A stretch of 64,000 nucleotides of DNA from Pampus argenteus (GCA_036937835.1 CM072877.1:275001-339000), one strand, 5' to 3'. Positions 7,558 through 18,630 are shown, numbered from the stretch's first letter. The notes: generated by a model from the sequence alone, not told the origin. Program-made: numbers and translations.

Positions 7558-10500
7558 TTACCAAATGAAATCAGTTCTAAATGGTGTTACAAAATCCACC
7601 CAATTATTCCATAAGACCTTGAATTTTTCTGATTGTAATCTAACTGAGAAAGTCAACTTTTCCATTATAAAAATATTATGCATCACTTCAACCCAATCCT
7701 CAATTTTAGGTACCTCTGTTTTTAGCCACTTCCTGGTGATGGCTTTTTTACCCGCCACTAACATTGTCCTGAATAAATATTTATCCCCTGAACTTGTTAT
7801 TCTCTGGTTCCCTTTTCCCAAGTACAAACCCCCAAATGTAAACGGAAGGTCCACTTTCAGAATTTTCTCCATGCTGTTCTTTAGCTCTTGCCAATACGGT
7901 ATGATAGAGGTGCACTCCCAGAAAATATGAAAATGATTCGCCCTATCTTCTCCACATAGTCTCCAACATCTCGTATCTATAGATTTGTGTTGTGCTGGTG
8001 TACTAAAGTATCTGACTATATTTTTCCAGCCATATTCTCTCCAAGAGAGGGAGCATGTTGTCTTCCATTGCTGTTCATTGATCTCTTCCCACTCCTCTTC
8101 TGATACCTTCTCTGCCCCCTCCCTCTCCCACTTCTCTTTTATATAGAATGTATTATAGCCCTTTAAATTCCCCACTTCTTTATACAGTTTTGAGATTAAT
8201 TTCTTGCCCTGGTCCGATTCATATGCTGAAATAAATATTTTAATAATACCTGCCTCTACCTCATCCACACTAGACTTTTTTATAGTCTTCTCCATATAAT
8301 GCCGCATCTGTAAATATCTGTAAAAATCCTGTTTATCCAAGCCAAACTGAGTCTTTAGGTCTTGAAAACTTTTAATCTTCTTCTTCTTAAAAAGCTCCCA
8401 AAATATTGTTGGTCCCCGTCCCCATCTACTGAAGCTCCCATCTAATGTATTAGGTGTAAAATCCGAATCATGTGCAATCCATCGCAGTAGCCTGCTCTGC
8501 TCTGTCAGGTTATTCTTTGACATAATCTCAAACCAAATATTAAGAGATAATCCTATCCATGGATTTAGCTCCTCATTAAGATGTTTTCTCAGTTTTTTGT
8601 CATTTATTATAGCTTGTATTGGAATACTGGATGTGTGGCCTTCAATGTCTTTCCATCTCGCCCTGTAGGCAGGATTACACAGGGTCCACATAGTTTTTAG
8701 TTGGGCAGCCTGATAATAGCTCTTAAGGCAGGGCAGGGCTAGTCCTCCTTTAACTCTGGGAAGTTGAAGAGTTGTGTATCTTATCCGTGGTCTTTTTCCT
8801 TGCCAAATGTAACGAGAGATGAATCTGTCCCATTCTATAAATTCTTTATTTGTTACTTTTACTGGCAGGCTTTGGAATAAATACAATAACCTTGGGAGAA
8901 CATTCATTTTGATCACCTCTACCCTTGAAATTAGACTTGTGAATGGGATTAGGTTCCATCTTACCATATCTGATTTTATTTTTGAAATCAATGGGTCATA
9001 GTTTATAGACTTTAGTTGATCTAAGTCCTGAGGTAGATTCACTCCCAAATATTTCATGGATTTTGAATCCCACTTTAGTTTGAAGCGTTCTCTAATAGTT
9101 TGGTCTGGAGCATAGTTAAAAGTGAGGACCTGTGTCTTTTTCACATTCAATTTATAGCCTGATAATAGGCCAAAGTCCTCAAGAGTTGACATGAGTGCTG
9201 GAAAGGATTCAGAGGGTTGCGTTAGGTATATTAATATATCATCTGCGAATAGTGCAATTTTCTGTTCATCCCCCTCTATGTCTATCCCTTTTATTTCTTC
9301 GTTTTGTTTTATCCATTGGCTCAGAGGTTCCAAGTAAATTGCAAAGAGGAGAGGGCTAATTGAGCAGCCTTGACGACATCCGCGTTCTAGTGTGAAAGAG
9401 TTTGATAGGTTACCATTTATCTTTATCCTAGCTCTGGGTTTATTATATAGAGATTGAATAGTTTTAATGAATACTTCATGAAAACCAAATTGTTCCAGCA
9501 CAACATACAGAAAATCCCACCTGACAGAATCGAATGCCTTTTCTGCGTCTAATCCCACTACTATTGCTTCTAATTTTTTTTTAATGATGTTTTGCATTAC
9601 ATGTAATGTGCGCCGGATATTGTCCTGTGTCTGTCTATGTTTTATAAATCCTGTCTGGTCTTGATGAATTATATCTGGTAAAATATTTTCTAATCGTCGG
9701 GCTAGGATGGCGGTGAAAAGTCTGTAATCTTGATTAAGCACGCTCACTGGTCTATAATTAGAACATTCCAATTTATCTTTTCCTTCTTTTGGAATAACTG
9801 AAATGAAAGCTTCCCTCCAGGAGTATGGAATTTCTCCTTTTTTTAGCACCCAGTTAAATGTATTTTTTAGCAGGGGGATCAATGATTCCCTAAATATTTT
9901 GTAGAACTCTGATGTGTATCCATCCGTGCCTGGTGCCTTATTTGTCTTCAGCTTTGAAATTGCTGAGCTAATTTCTTCTGTTGAGATTTCCTTGGTCAGG
10001 GCTGAGTTATGATCTTCAGGTACCTTTGGCAAATTTAAAGAGTCCAACAGTGAAATTATCTGGTTCTTATTATCTATGTCTGGTTGGGAGTAGAGATTTT
10101 TGTAGTACCTTTCAAAACATGCATGTATCTCTTCTGTCTTATATTTCATCAAATTAGTGACCGAATCCCTGATTTTATATATATTATTAATTGCCCTTTG
10201 CTTTTTTAATTTATAGGCCAGCAGCTTTGTAGATTTACTTCCTGCTTCGTAGTACCTCTGTTTCAAATACATCAACTTTTTTTGAATCTCCTGTGCTAGG
10301 ATGTCATTAATCTCTGTTTTAATCCTTTTGATTACTAGGCTAATTTTCTCATCTACTCTATTCTTTTGTTGCTCTTCTAGTTTCTTAAGCTCTGCTTCTA
10401 GTCTATTACGTCTATCCTGTTTTTGCCTTTTCAGATATGCTGATTTAGCTATTAATTTCCCTCTAATTACCGCTTTACATGCATCCCACAGCACAGATGG

Positions 10501-11358
10501 AGACACCTCACCATTATCATTCTCCCTTACGTATGTCTGAATTTCTTTAACAAACTCCTCCTTCATTTGTCCTTTCAAAACATTTATGTTCAGCCTCCAT
10601 AGTGTTGTTTTTATTTCTCTAGACATAGCTAAAGTCAAATATATCGGACTATGGTCTGATAGGTCTCTTATTCCAATTTCACATTTTTCAATCCTGTAAC
10701 TGTCCTTCTTATATATAAAAAAATAATCTATCCTTGAATATGTTGAGTGAGGTGATGAGAAAAATGTGTAATCTTTTCCTTTAGGGTTTAATTCTCTCCA
10801 TACATCAATTACTCCTAACTCTGCCATTAGCCCCCTGAACTTCTTGCCAATTGTGGACCCCTTTATGCCGCTTGCTGAGCTGTCGAGTTGTGGATTTAGT
10901 CTGAGATTTAGGTCTCCTCCCCAAATCAAAATACCTTCCCCCTCTGTTGTCATCAAGTCGAATATTTGCCTGTAAAATAACCAGTCTGCCCCTGGGGGTG
11001 CATACACATTTAGAATAGTGACTAATTCTCCCTCTAACCTCCCCTTAATTAATATGAACCTTCCCTGTTTATCCGATACTTCTGAGAGTTTTTCAAAAAT
11101 AGTTTTCCCCGATATTACAATGGCTACTCCTCTTCTATGACCTGTTCTATAGGAAGACGAAAATACCTGATTAAAACCATTTCTTTTAAGCTTTTCATGC
11201 TCCCTCTCTGACAGGTGGGTCTCCTGCAGCAGTGCCACTCCCACCCCTTCTTTCTTCATTTTACCTAATATTTTGGACCTTTTTATTGGGTTGAGTACCC
11301 CATTTACATTATATGATGCAATTTTTAATAATTTTTTCTTCTGGGTTGCCATGTTCAT
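7558..11358 (-). CDS. LINE ORF2: endonuclease-reverse transcriptase
   Basis: 1,266-residue polyprotein that nicks target DNA and reverse-transcribes the element RNA at the nick. An APE-type endonuclease spans about 10-245: SYNVNG at 15-20, QETHL at 45-49, GGDLNLRL from 147, SRIDYFF from 208 and SDHSP at 234-238. Reverse transcriptase spans about 470-780: KAPGTDG at 474-480, motif A with D604, RQGCSISPLLF from 662, the catalytic FADD at 704-707 and KYLGV from 769. Near the C terminus C1131-x3-C1135-x8-H1144-x4-C1149 matches the L1-type Cys/His knuckle. There are no stops or frameshifts and the key residues are intact. The start is ATG at 11358; a second in-frame ATG lies two codons later. Confidence 0.95.
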   Translation of the reverse strand: MNMATQKKKLLKIASYNVNGVLNPIKRSKILGKMKKEGVGVALLQETHLSEREHEKLKRNGFNQVFSSSYRTGHRRGVAIVISGKTIFEKLSEVSDKQGRFILIKGRLEGELVTILNVYAPPGADWLFYRQIFDLMTTEGEGILIWGGDLNLRLNPQLDSSASGIKGSTIGKKFRGLMAELGVIDVWRELNPKGKDYTFFSSPHSTYSRIDYFFIYKKDSYRIEKCEIGIRDLSDHSPIYLTLAMSREIKTTLWRLNINVLKGQMKEEFVKEIQTYVRENDNGEVSPSVLWDACKAVIRGKLIAKSAYLKRQKQDRRNRLEAELKKLEEQQKNRVDEKISLVIKRIKTEINDILAQEIQKKLMYLKQRYYEAGSKSTKLLAYKLKKQRAINNIYKIRDSVTNLMKYKTEEIHACFERYYKNLYSQPDIDNKNQIISLLDSLNLPKVPEDHNSALTKEISTEEISSAISKLKTNKAPGTDGYTSEFYKIFRESLIPLLKNTFNWVLKKGEIPYSWREAFISVIPKEGKDKLECSNYRPVSVLNQDYRLFTAILARRLENILPDIIHQDQTGFIKHRQTQDNIRRTLHVMQNIIKKKLEAIVVGLDAEKAFDSVRWDFLYVVLEQFGFHEVFIKTIQSLYNKPRARIKINGNLSNSFTLERGCRQGCSISPLLFAIYLEPLSQWIKQNEEIKGIDIEGDEQKIALFADDILIYLTQPSESFPALMSTLEDFGLLSGYKLNVKKTQVLTFNYAPDQTIRERFKLKWDSKSMKYLGVNLPQDLDQLKSINYDPLISKIKSDMVRWNLIPFTSLISRVEVIKMNVLPRLLYLFQSLPVKVTNKEFIEWDRFISRYIWQGKRPRIRYTTLQLPRVKGGLALPCLKSYYQAAQLKTMWTLCNPAYRARWKDIEGHTSSIPIQAIINDKKLRKHLNEELNPWIGLSLNIWFEIMSKNNLTEQSRLLRWIAHDSDFTPNTLDGSFSRWGRGPTIFWELFKKKKIKSFQDLKTQFGLDKQDFYRYLQMRHYMEKTIKKSSVDEVEAGIIKIFISAYESDQGKKLISKLYKEVGNLKGYNTFYIKEKWEREGAEKVSEEEWEEINEQQWKTTCSLSWREYGWKNIVRYFSTPAQHKSIDTRCWRLCGEDRANHFHIFWECTSIIPYWQELKNSMEKILKVDLPFTFGGLYLGKGNQRITSSGDKYLFRTMLVAGKKAITRKWLKTEVPKIEDWVEVMHNIFIMEKLTFSVRLQSEKFKVLWNNWVDFVTPFRTDFIW

Positions 11359-11852
11359 TTATTTTCCATCTCCTCCCTCCTCTGCTTCCCCCTTATGCTA
11401 CACAGCTGGCAAACTGCCATAAACATTAAATAACCAAACACAGAAACAAAAACAATCACTGATGAACTAGTGATTAACAAGAGAACTTCCTTGCGTGGGG
11501 TCTGCGTTTTGACCCTAGCTGAGTCCTGATGACAAGTCCACTCTGAGGGGTATGCCCTTCCACCTAGGGGAAGTGGGCCCTCTACGCTGTAGTTATTGTC
11601 CATATGTCCAACAGCTCAATGAAAAAACAGTCATAAAAAGAAAGAAACTAAAGCTCTATAGAAAAATAAAAGCCTCCCCGACTTTTTTTTTTTTTTTTTT
11701 TTTAACGCCATGTAGAGGAAATCACCCCTATACATTGGACCAATAAAACTTAAATATACGATTGCCTATTTCTCACCTTACCCTTGTGCAGAGCCTATTG
11801 CAAATTTACTTTACTATTCAAACTCCGTCCTTTAACCGAGTTCAGTTCGATT
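11359..11852 (-). other. LINE inter-ORF region
   Basis: 494 bp between the ORF1 stop and the ORF2 ATG. It contains a run of 21 A on the element strand (11683-11703). An 82-codon frame overlaps the ORF2 start, but no family is recognised and it is not called. How ORF2 is translated from here is unknown. Confidence 0.7.
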
Positions 11853-12827
11853 TCATCCTAGATCCTCCTTACGGTGTTTCCCGCGGCTGGCCTGCCAAGT
11901 TAGGCGCTTGATCCTCTCTGGTCCGCTCTCCGTAGGTTTCACCACCGTCACCTGTAGCCCTCTTTTTACCATGTCCTTAGTCGCGTCCGCCGCCGTATTG
12001 TACACACAGATCTCTCCCTCGTAGAAAACCCGTAACTTCGCCGGGAACGGAGTCTGGAAGCGAATTTTCTTCTCCTTCAAAACTCTCTTTGCCTCCGTGT
12101 ACTCCTTCCGCTTTCTCAGTACCTCCGGAGCGTAGTCATGATCCAGAAACACCTTCTTCCCCTCGTACATAAAGCCCCGTTTCTGCCATGCTATCTTTAT
12201 GATTTCTTCTTTGTTTCTGAAACTCATGAATCTTACCACGATGGATCTCGGTGGAGAGTCCGGAGGGGGACGCGATGTTAGCGCCCGGTGCGCTCTTTGG
12301 ATCTGGAGCTGAAGTGATGGAGGCAGCGCCAGCTTTTCTCTCAAAAGATTCTCAATAAAATCAATCATCGACTCGGCGCTGTCCTCCGCTCCCTCCTTCA
12401 CCCCGTATATCCTGATATTCTCTCTCCTCGCGCGTCCCTCCTGGTCCACCACTCTGTCCTCGAGCCGTTTCTGCAGCTCCAGGAGTTCAAGCGTAGCATT
12501 TTCAACCCGCTGCAAGCGCTCCTCAGCTTCCATTATCCGCCGCTCCGCCTCGTCTATCCTGTTATTCGCCGCTCTGATGTCCTCCTTAATTTCGTTTAGA
12601 GACTCCGAATTTTCACGACGAAAATCTCGCAGTTCACGGAGTATGGTCTCCAGGCTTGCCATGCTTTGATTTACCGGGGCTTCTTCCCTCTCGTTCGGAC
12701 TCACACTCGCTGGCTCTGCTCGCTCACTCGGATCTGTTAGCTCTGATGCTAGCGAATCTTGGTCGTCGCTTCCACTGGCAATTAACTCGGGTTTTTGACA
12801 CTTTCGTCCTATTTTTCCTCTTGGCAT
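11853..12827 (-). CDS. LINE ORF1: nucleic-acid-binding coiled-coil protein
   Basis: 324 residues. L1 ORF1 proteins form trimers that coat the element RNA. The acidic, Ser-rich N-terminal part (about 15-50) is followed by a heptad-rich coiled coil at about 57-133. An RRM-like domain follows from about 134, with RRENIRIYGVKEG at 134-146 and SIVVRFMSF at 195-203. A basic C-terminal domain lies at about 230-300. The frame is open upstream to a GTG at 12953, but the first in-frame ATG is at 12827. That ATG has A at -3 and was chosen because eukaryotic L1-type ORF1s begin with ATG. Confidence 0.9.
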   Translation of the reverse strand: MPRGKIGRKCQKPELIASGSDDQDSLASELTDPSERAEPASVSPNEREEAPVNQSMASLETILRELRDFRRENSESLNEIKEDIRAANNRIDEAERRIMEAEERLQRVENATLELLELQKRLEDRVVDQEGRARRENIRIYGVKEGAEDSAESMIDFIENLLREKLALPPSLQLQIQRAHRALTSRPPPDSPPRSIVVRFMSFRNKEEIIKIAWQKRGFMYEGKKVFLDHDYAPEVLRKRKEYTEAKRVLKEKKIRFQTPFPAKLRVFYEGEICVYNTAADATKDMVKRGLQVTVVKPTESGPERIKRLTWQASRGKHRKEDLG

Positions 12828-12962
12828 ATTCCTCGCCCTTGCTGGTTTATATTTGGTATATATGCCCGTTGCTTGTTGACCTATGAATAGGGCGTTGAAA
12901 AAGTTCGAGTCGGGGAGCTTACTTTTTATGCTGCTGCCATGATGGAGGTGCACCGGAAGCCC
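12828..12962 (-). other. LINE 5' UTR
   Basis: 135 bp from the element's first GG to the ORF1 ATG. It includes an out-of-frame ATG that opens a four-codon frame before a stop. An internal promoter is expected for the family but cannot be pinpointed. Confidence 0.65.
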
Positions 12963-12979
12963 AAATTACATCATTTCTT
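12963..12979. repeat. LINE target site duplication, right copy
   Basis: Second perfect copy of the 17-bp target, after which the array spacer resumes with AAAGCAACT. The bases just outside the match differ (T at 7240, C at 12962), which fixes the length at 17. Confidence 0.95.
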
Positions 12980-13344
12980 AAAGCAACTAAAATCATTTCC
13001 TTCTTTGAGAAAAGAAAAAAACAACAAGCTCTGCATGTACTGTATTTTTAGGTAAGGGGAAAGAGAAAATATCTAAGAAAAAACAGGTATTTTTCTACAC
13101 ATGGCTTGTTGGGGTTAACTGTCAAAGGAACAAATTAAAAGACTAAAACCATCACCTGATGAATACTTCACAGGGACGTTTCAGAAGAGAACATTTAAAT
13201 GTTGTATGATTTAAGATGCCTTCCAGAGCCTGATATTATCTATACATACGTTATTTACACATGTTGATCAAACGTGAAATAAAATACCCACAGAGGAGGA
13301 AACGGCGTCCTCTGCAGTTTGCATAGAGCAGTAAAAAAAAAAAA

Positions 13345-13463
13345 AGCTTACAGCACCTGGTATTCCCAGGCGGTCTCCCATCCAAGTACTAACCAGGCCC
13401 TAACCTGCTTAGCTTCCGAGATCAGACGAGATCCGGCGCGCTCAGGGTGGTGTGGCCGTAAGC
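13345..13463 (-). rRNA. 5S rRNA gene, type 1
   Basis: First complete gene right of the LINE. C30G breaks the helix III pair with G47. Confidence 0.93.
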
Positions 13464-13813
13464 GAAGGAAACAGACACACACAGGGTATTTATAGATGCC
13501 GTAACGCCACACTCTCTCACATGTGCGGTGATTGTATATGTCGATACTGAATGTAAACACGACACCCTGACGATGACACAAAGTCAGCCAGTAACAGCTG
13601 TAACTGTGCGTTCCTCTCCAGGTCAACCTGTAGACATTATTACTTAATACACAGTCTATATCATTCTTCTTAATGTTGGGGGATTGTATGACTGGAATCA
13701 GAGGTTCTTGATCCCAAAATACGGTCATGTGTTAACCCTTTATCAATCGGAACAGACGATCGCGATGCTGTTGATCGACATGTGTAAATACCCTGTGTGT
13801 GTCAGTTTCCTCG

Positions 13814-13932
13814 GCTTACGGCCATACCACCCTGAACGAGCCCGATCTCGTCTGATCTCGCAAGCTAACTAGGGTTGGGCCTTTTTAGTACTTGCATGGG
13901 AGACCGCCTGGGAATACCAGGTGCTGTACGCC
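13814..13932 (+). rRNA. 5S rRNA gene, type 2, promoter variant
   Basis: G70T and G71T alter the intermediate element. A116C weakens helix I. The upstream box is TGTAAATA. It shares A116C and the TATA change with the copies at 49574 and 50900. Confidence 0.88.
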
Positions 13933-14667
13933 TTTTCTGTGCTCTACGCAAACTGCAGAGGACGCTGCTGCCTCTTGTGTGCAGACAGAGCAAAGAGCGA
14001 ACTTATTAGCTGCTTTTTCATTGGTGCCTCTTCACAGTAAATTAATTTAACCAAACTTATATATAGACCCCAGTCACATCTATTTTCATGTCAAATAATA
14101 TAGGTTACTAGATAAGATTACATATTGTATGTCGCATGTCCATCATAATGTTCTTTACATTCATTAAAATGTCAACATGATTAGAAAATATGTTTTTTTT
14201 TGTAAATGAAAATACTGAAACAACAATCACAAAGCTTTTTTTTTTTGTAATTACCCCAGGTTGTCCTTTTCATAGGCTCTTTTGTTAAATTACATCATTT
14301 CTTAAAGCAACTAAAATCATTTCCTTCTTTGAGAAAAGAAAAAAACAACAAGCTCTGCATGTACCGTATTTTTAGGTAAGGGGAAAGAGAAAATATCTAA
14401 GAAAAAACAGGTATTTTTCTACACATGGCTTGTTGGGGTTAACTGTCAAAGGAACAAATTAAAAGACTAAAACCATCACCTGTTGAATACTTCACAGGTA
14501 CGTTTCAGAAGAGAACATTTAAATGTTGTATGATTTAAGATGCCTTCCAGAGCCTGATATTATCTATACATAGTTATTTACACATGTTGATCAAACGTGA
14601 AATAAAATACCCACAGAGGAGGAAACGGCGTCCTCTGCAGTTTGCATAGAGCAGTAAAAAAAAAAAA

Positions 14668-14786
14668 ACCTTACAGCACCTGGTATTCCCAGGCGGTCTC
14701 CCATCCAAGTACTAACCAGGCCCTAACCTGCTTAAATTCCGAGATCAGACGAGATCGGGCGCTCTCAGGGTGGTGTGGCCGTAAGC
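14668..14786 (-). rRNA. 5S rRNA gene, type 1
   Basis: C24A, G51T, C52T and C118G. The paired 51-52 change hits box A and removes helix III pairs 27-52 and 28-51. It is shared with the copy at 18631. Confidence 0.9.
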
Positions 14787-15136
14787 GAAGGAAACAGACA
14801 CACACAGGGTATTTATAGATGCCGTAACGCCACACTCTCTCACATGTGCGGTGATTGTATATGTCGATACTGAATGTAAACACGACACCCTGACAATGAC
14901 ACAAAGTCAGCCAGTAACAGCTGTAACTGTGCGTTCCTCTCCAGGTCAACCTGTAGACATTATTACTTAATACACAGTCTATATCATTCTTCTTAATGTT
15001 GGGGGATTGTATGACTGGAATCAGAGGTTCTTGATCCCAAAATACGGTGATGTGTTAACCCTTTATCAATCGGAACAGACGATTGCGATGCTGTTGATCG
15101 ACATGTATAAATACCCTGTGTGTGTCAGTTTCCTTG

Positions 15137-15255
15137 GCTTACGGCCATACCACCCTGAACGAGCCCGATCTCGTCTGATCTCGCAAGCTAACTAGGGTTG
15201 GGCCTGGTTAGTACTTGCATGGGAGACCGCCTGGGAATACCAGGTGCTGTAAGCC
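15137..15255 (+). rRNA. 5S rRNA gene, type 2
   Basis: Type-2 consensus copy. Confidence 0.9.
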
Positions 15256-15993
15256 TTTTCTGTGCTCTACGCAAACTGCAGAGGACGCTGCTGCCTCTTG
15301 TGTGCAGACAGAGCAAAGAGCGAACTTATTAGCTGCTTTTTTATTGGTGCCTCTTCAGAGTAAATTAGTTTAACCAAACTTATATATAGACCCCAGTCAC
15401 ATCTATTTTCATGTCAAATAATATAGGTTACTAGATAAGATTACATATTGTATGTCGCATGTCCATCATAATGTTCTTTACATTCATTAAAATGTCAACA
15501 TGATTAGAAAATATGTTTTTCTTGTAAATGAAAATACTGAAACAACAATCACAAAGCTTTTATCTTTGTAATTACCCCAGGTTGTCCTTTTCATAGGCTC
15601 TTTTGTTAAATTACATCATTTCTTAAAGCAACTAAAATCATTTCCTTCTTTGAGAAAAGAAAAAAACAACAACAAGCTCTGCACGTACCGTATTTTCAGG
15701 TAAGGGGAAAGAGAAAATATCTAAGAAAAAACTGGTATTTTTCTACACATGGCTTGTTGGGGTTAACTGTCAAAGGAACAAATTAAAAGACTAAAACCAT
15801 CACCTGTTGAATACTTCACAGGTACGTTTCAGAAGAGAACGTTTAAATGTCGTATGTTTTAAGATGCCTTCCAGAGCCTGATATGATCTATACATAGGTT
15901 ATTTACACATGTTGATCAAACGTGAAATAAAATACCCACAGAGGAGGAAACAGCGTCCTCTGCAGTTTGCATAGAGCAGTAAAAAAAAAAAAA

Positions 15994-16112
15994 AGCTTAC
16001 AGCACCTGGTATTCCTAGGCGGTCTCCCATCCAAGTACTAACCAGGCCCTATACTGCTTAGCTTCCGAGATCAGACGAGATCGGGCGCGCTCAGGGTGGT
16101 GTGGCCGTAAGC
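15994..16112 (-). rRNA. 5S rRNA gene, type 1
   Basis: G60T and T61A in box A, and G97A at the end of box C. Upstream box AATAAATA. Confidence 0.92.
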
Positions 16113-16462
16113 GAAGGAAACAGACACACACAGGGTATTTATTGATGCCGTAATGCCACACTCTCTCACATGTGCGGTGATTGTATATGTCGACACTGAA
16201 TGGAAACACGACACCCTGACGATGACACAAAGTCAGCCAGTAACAGCTGTAACTGTGCGTTCCTCTCCAGGTCAACCTGTAGACATTATTACTTAATACA
16301 CAGTCTATATCATTCTTCTTAATGTTGGGGGATTGTATGACTGGAATCAGAGGTTCTTGATCCCAAAATACGATGATGTGTTAACCCTTTATCAATCGGA
16401 ACAGACAATCGCGATGCTGTTAATCGACATGTATAAATACCCTGTGTGTGTCAGTTTCCTTG

Positions 16463-16581
16463 GCTTACGGCCATACCACCCTGAACGAGCCCGATCTCGT
16501 CTGATCTCGCAAGCTAACTAGGGTTGGGCCTGGTTAGTACTTGCATGGGAGACCGCCTGGGAATACCAGGTGCTGTAAGCC
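16463..16581 (+). rRNA. 5S rRNA gene, type 2
   Basis: Type-2 consensus within the gene. Its spacer has private changes at 16373 and near 16407. Confidence 0.9.
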
Positions 16582-17318
16582 TTTTCTGTGCTCTACGCAA
16601 ACTGCAGAGGACGCTGCTGCCTCTTGTGTGCAGACACAGCAAAGAGCGAACATTTTAGCTGCTTTTTCATTGGTGCCTCTTCAGAGTAAATTAGTTTAAC
16701 CAAACTTATATATAGACCCCAGTCACATCTATTTTCATGTCAAATAATATAGGTTACTAGATAAGATTACATATTGTATGTCGCATTTCCATCATAATGT
16801 TCTTTACATTCATTAAAATGTCAACATGATTAGAAAATATGTTTTTCTTGTAAATAAAAATACTGAAACAACAATCACAAAGCTTTTATCTTTGTAATTA
16901 CCCCAGGTTGTCCTTTTCATAGGCTCTTTTGTTAAATTACATCATTTCTTAAAGCAACTAAAATCATTTCCTTCTTTGAGAAAAGAAAAAAACAACAACA
17001 AGCTCTGCACGTACCGTATTTTCAGGTAAGGGGAAAGAGAAAATATCTAAGAAAAAACTGGTATTTTTCTACACATGGCTTGTTGGGGTTAACTGTCAAA
17101 GGAACAAATTAAAAGACTAAAACCATCACCTGTTGAATACTTCACAGGTACGTTTCAGAAGAGAACGTTTAAATGTCGTATGTTTTAAGATGCCTTCCAG
17201 AGCCTGATATGATCTATACATAGGTTATTTACACATGTTGATCAAACGTGAAATAAAATACCCACAGAGGAGGAAACAGCGTCCTCTGCAGTTTGCATAG
17301 AGCAGTAAAAAAAAAAAA

Positions 17319-17427
17319 AGCTTACAGCACCTGGTATTCCAAGGCAGTCTCCCATCCAAGTACTAACCAGGCCCTAACCTGCTTAGCTTCCGAGATCGGG
17401 CGCGCTCAGGGTGGTGTGGCCGTAAGC
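17319..17427 (-). pseudogene. 5S rRNA gene, type 1, 10-bp deletion
   Basis: 109 bp instead of 119. One of the two overlapping GATCTCG repeats at positions 31-47 is lost, removing one side of helix III and loop C. It also has C92T and G97T in box C. Probably non-functional. Confidence 0.88.
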
Positions 17428-17777
17428 GAAGGAAACAGACACACACAGGGTATTTATTGATGCCGTAATGCCACACTCTCTCACATGTGCGGTGATTGTA
17501 TATGTCGACACTGAATGGAAACACGACACCCTGACGATGACACAAAGTCAGCCAGTAACAGCTGTAACTGTGCGTTCCTCTCCAGGTCAACCTGTAGACA
17601 TTATTACTTAATACACAGTCTATATCATTCTTCTTAATGTTGGGGCATTGTATGACTGGAATCAGAGGTTCTTGATCCCAAAATACGGTGATGTGTTAAC
17701 CCTTTATCAATCGGAACAGACGATTGCGATGCTGTTGATCGACATGTATAAATACCCTGTGTGTGTCAGTTTCCTTG

Positions 17778-17896
17778 GCTTACGGCCATACCACCCTGAA
17801 CGAGCCCGATCTCGTTTGATCTCGCAAGCTAACTAGGGTTGGGCCTGGTTAGTACTTGCATGGGAGACCGCCTGGGAATACCAGGTGCTGTAAGCC
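17778..17896 (+). rRNA. 5S rRNA gene, type 2
   Basis: Type-2 copy with C39T, linking this unit to those at 2552-5207. Confidence 0.9.
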
Positions 17897-18630
17897 TTTT
17901 CTGTGCTCTACGCAAACGGCAGAGGACGCTGCTGCCTCTTGTGTGCAGACAGAGCAAAGAGCGAACTTATTAGCTGCTTTTTCATTGGTGCCTCTTCAGA
18001 GTAAATTAGTTTAACCAAACTTATATATAGACCCCAGTCACATCTATTTTCATGTCAAATAATATAGGTTACTAGATAAGATTACATATTGTATGTCGCA
18101 TGTCCATCATAATGTTCTTTACATTCATTAAAATGTCAACATGATTAGAAAATATGTTTTTCTTGTAAATGAAAATACTGAAACAACAATCACAAAGCTT
18201 TTATCTTTGTAATGACCCCAGGTTGTCCTTTTCATAGGCTTTTTTGTTAAATTACATCATTTCTTAAAGCAACTAAAATCATTTCCTTCTTTGAGAAAAG
18301 AAAAAAACAACAAGCTCTGCATGTACCGTATTTTTAGGTAAGGGGAAAGAGAAAATATCTAAGAAAAAACAGGTATTTTTCTACACATGGCTTGTTGGGG
18401 TTAACTGTCAAAGGAACAAATTAAAAGACTAAAACCATCACCTGTTGAATACTTCACAGGTACGTTTCAGAAGAGAACATTTAAATGTTGTATGATTTAA
18501 GATGCCTTCCAGAGCCTGATATTATCTATACATACGTTATTTACACATGTTGATCAAACGTGAAATAAAATACCCTTAGAGGAGGAAACGGCGTCCTCTG
18601 CAGTTTGCATAGAGCAGTAAAAAAAAAAAA

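Larger units (their letters stand above)
7258..12962 (-). mobile_element. Full-length L1-like LINE (non-LTR retrotransposon)
   Basis: 5.7-kb element on the minus strand: 135-bp 5' UTR, ORF1, a 494-bp inter-ORF region, ORF2, a 3' UTR with AATAAA, and a 14-bp A-tail. It is flanked by a perfect 17-bp target duplication. The nick inferred on the plus strand is TTTCTT/AAAG, close to the TTTT/AA preference of L1 endonucleases. Both ORFs are open throughout and the element starts with GG, so it looks complete and young. The L1/Tx1 group is inferred from ORF layout and motifs; the exact family is not determined. Confidence 0.95.

Noticed and set aside
7478..7930. A 150-codon plus-strand frame within the LINE
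   Set aside because: It is antisense to the ORF2 C-terminal part, with no recognisable domain.
11355..11603. An 82-codon minus-strand frame overlapping the ORF2 start
   Set aside because: No known family, and a 4-bp overlap with ORF2. Possible but unsupported as a third LINE ORF.
12828..12953. Upstream extension of ORF1 to a GTG codon
   Set aside because: GTG is not a usual eukaryotic start. The downstream ATG has a better context and the normal N terminus for ORF1.
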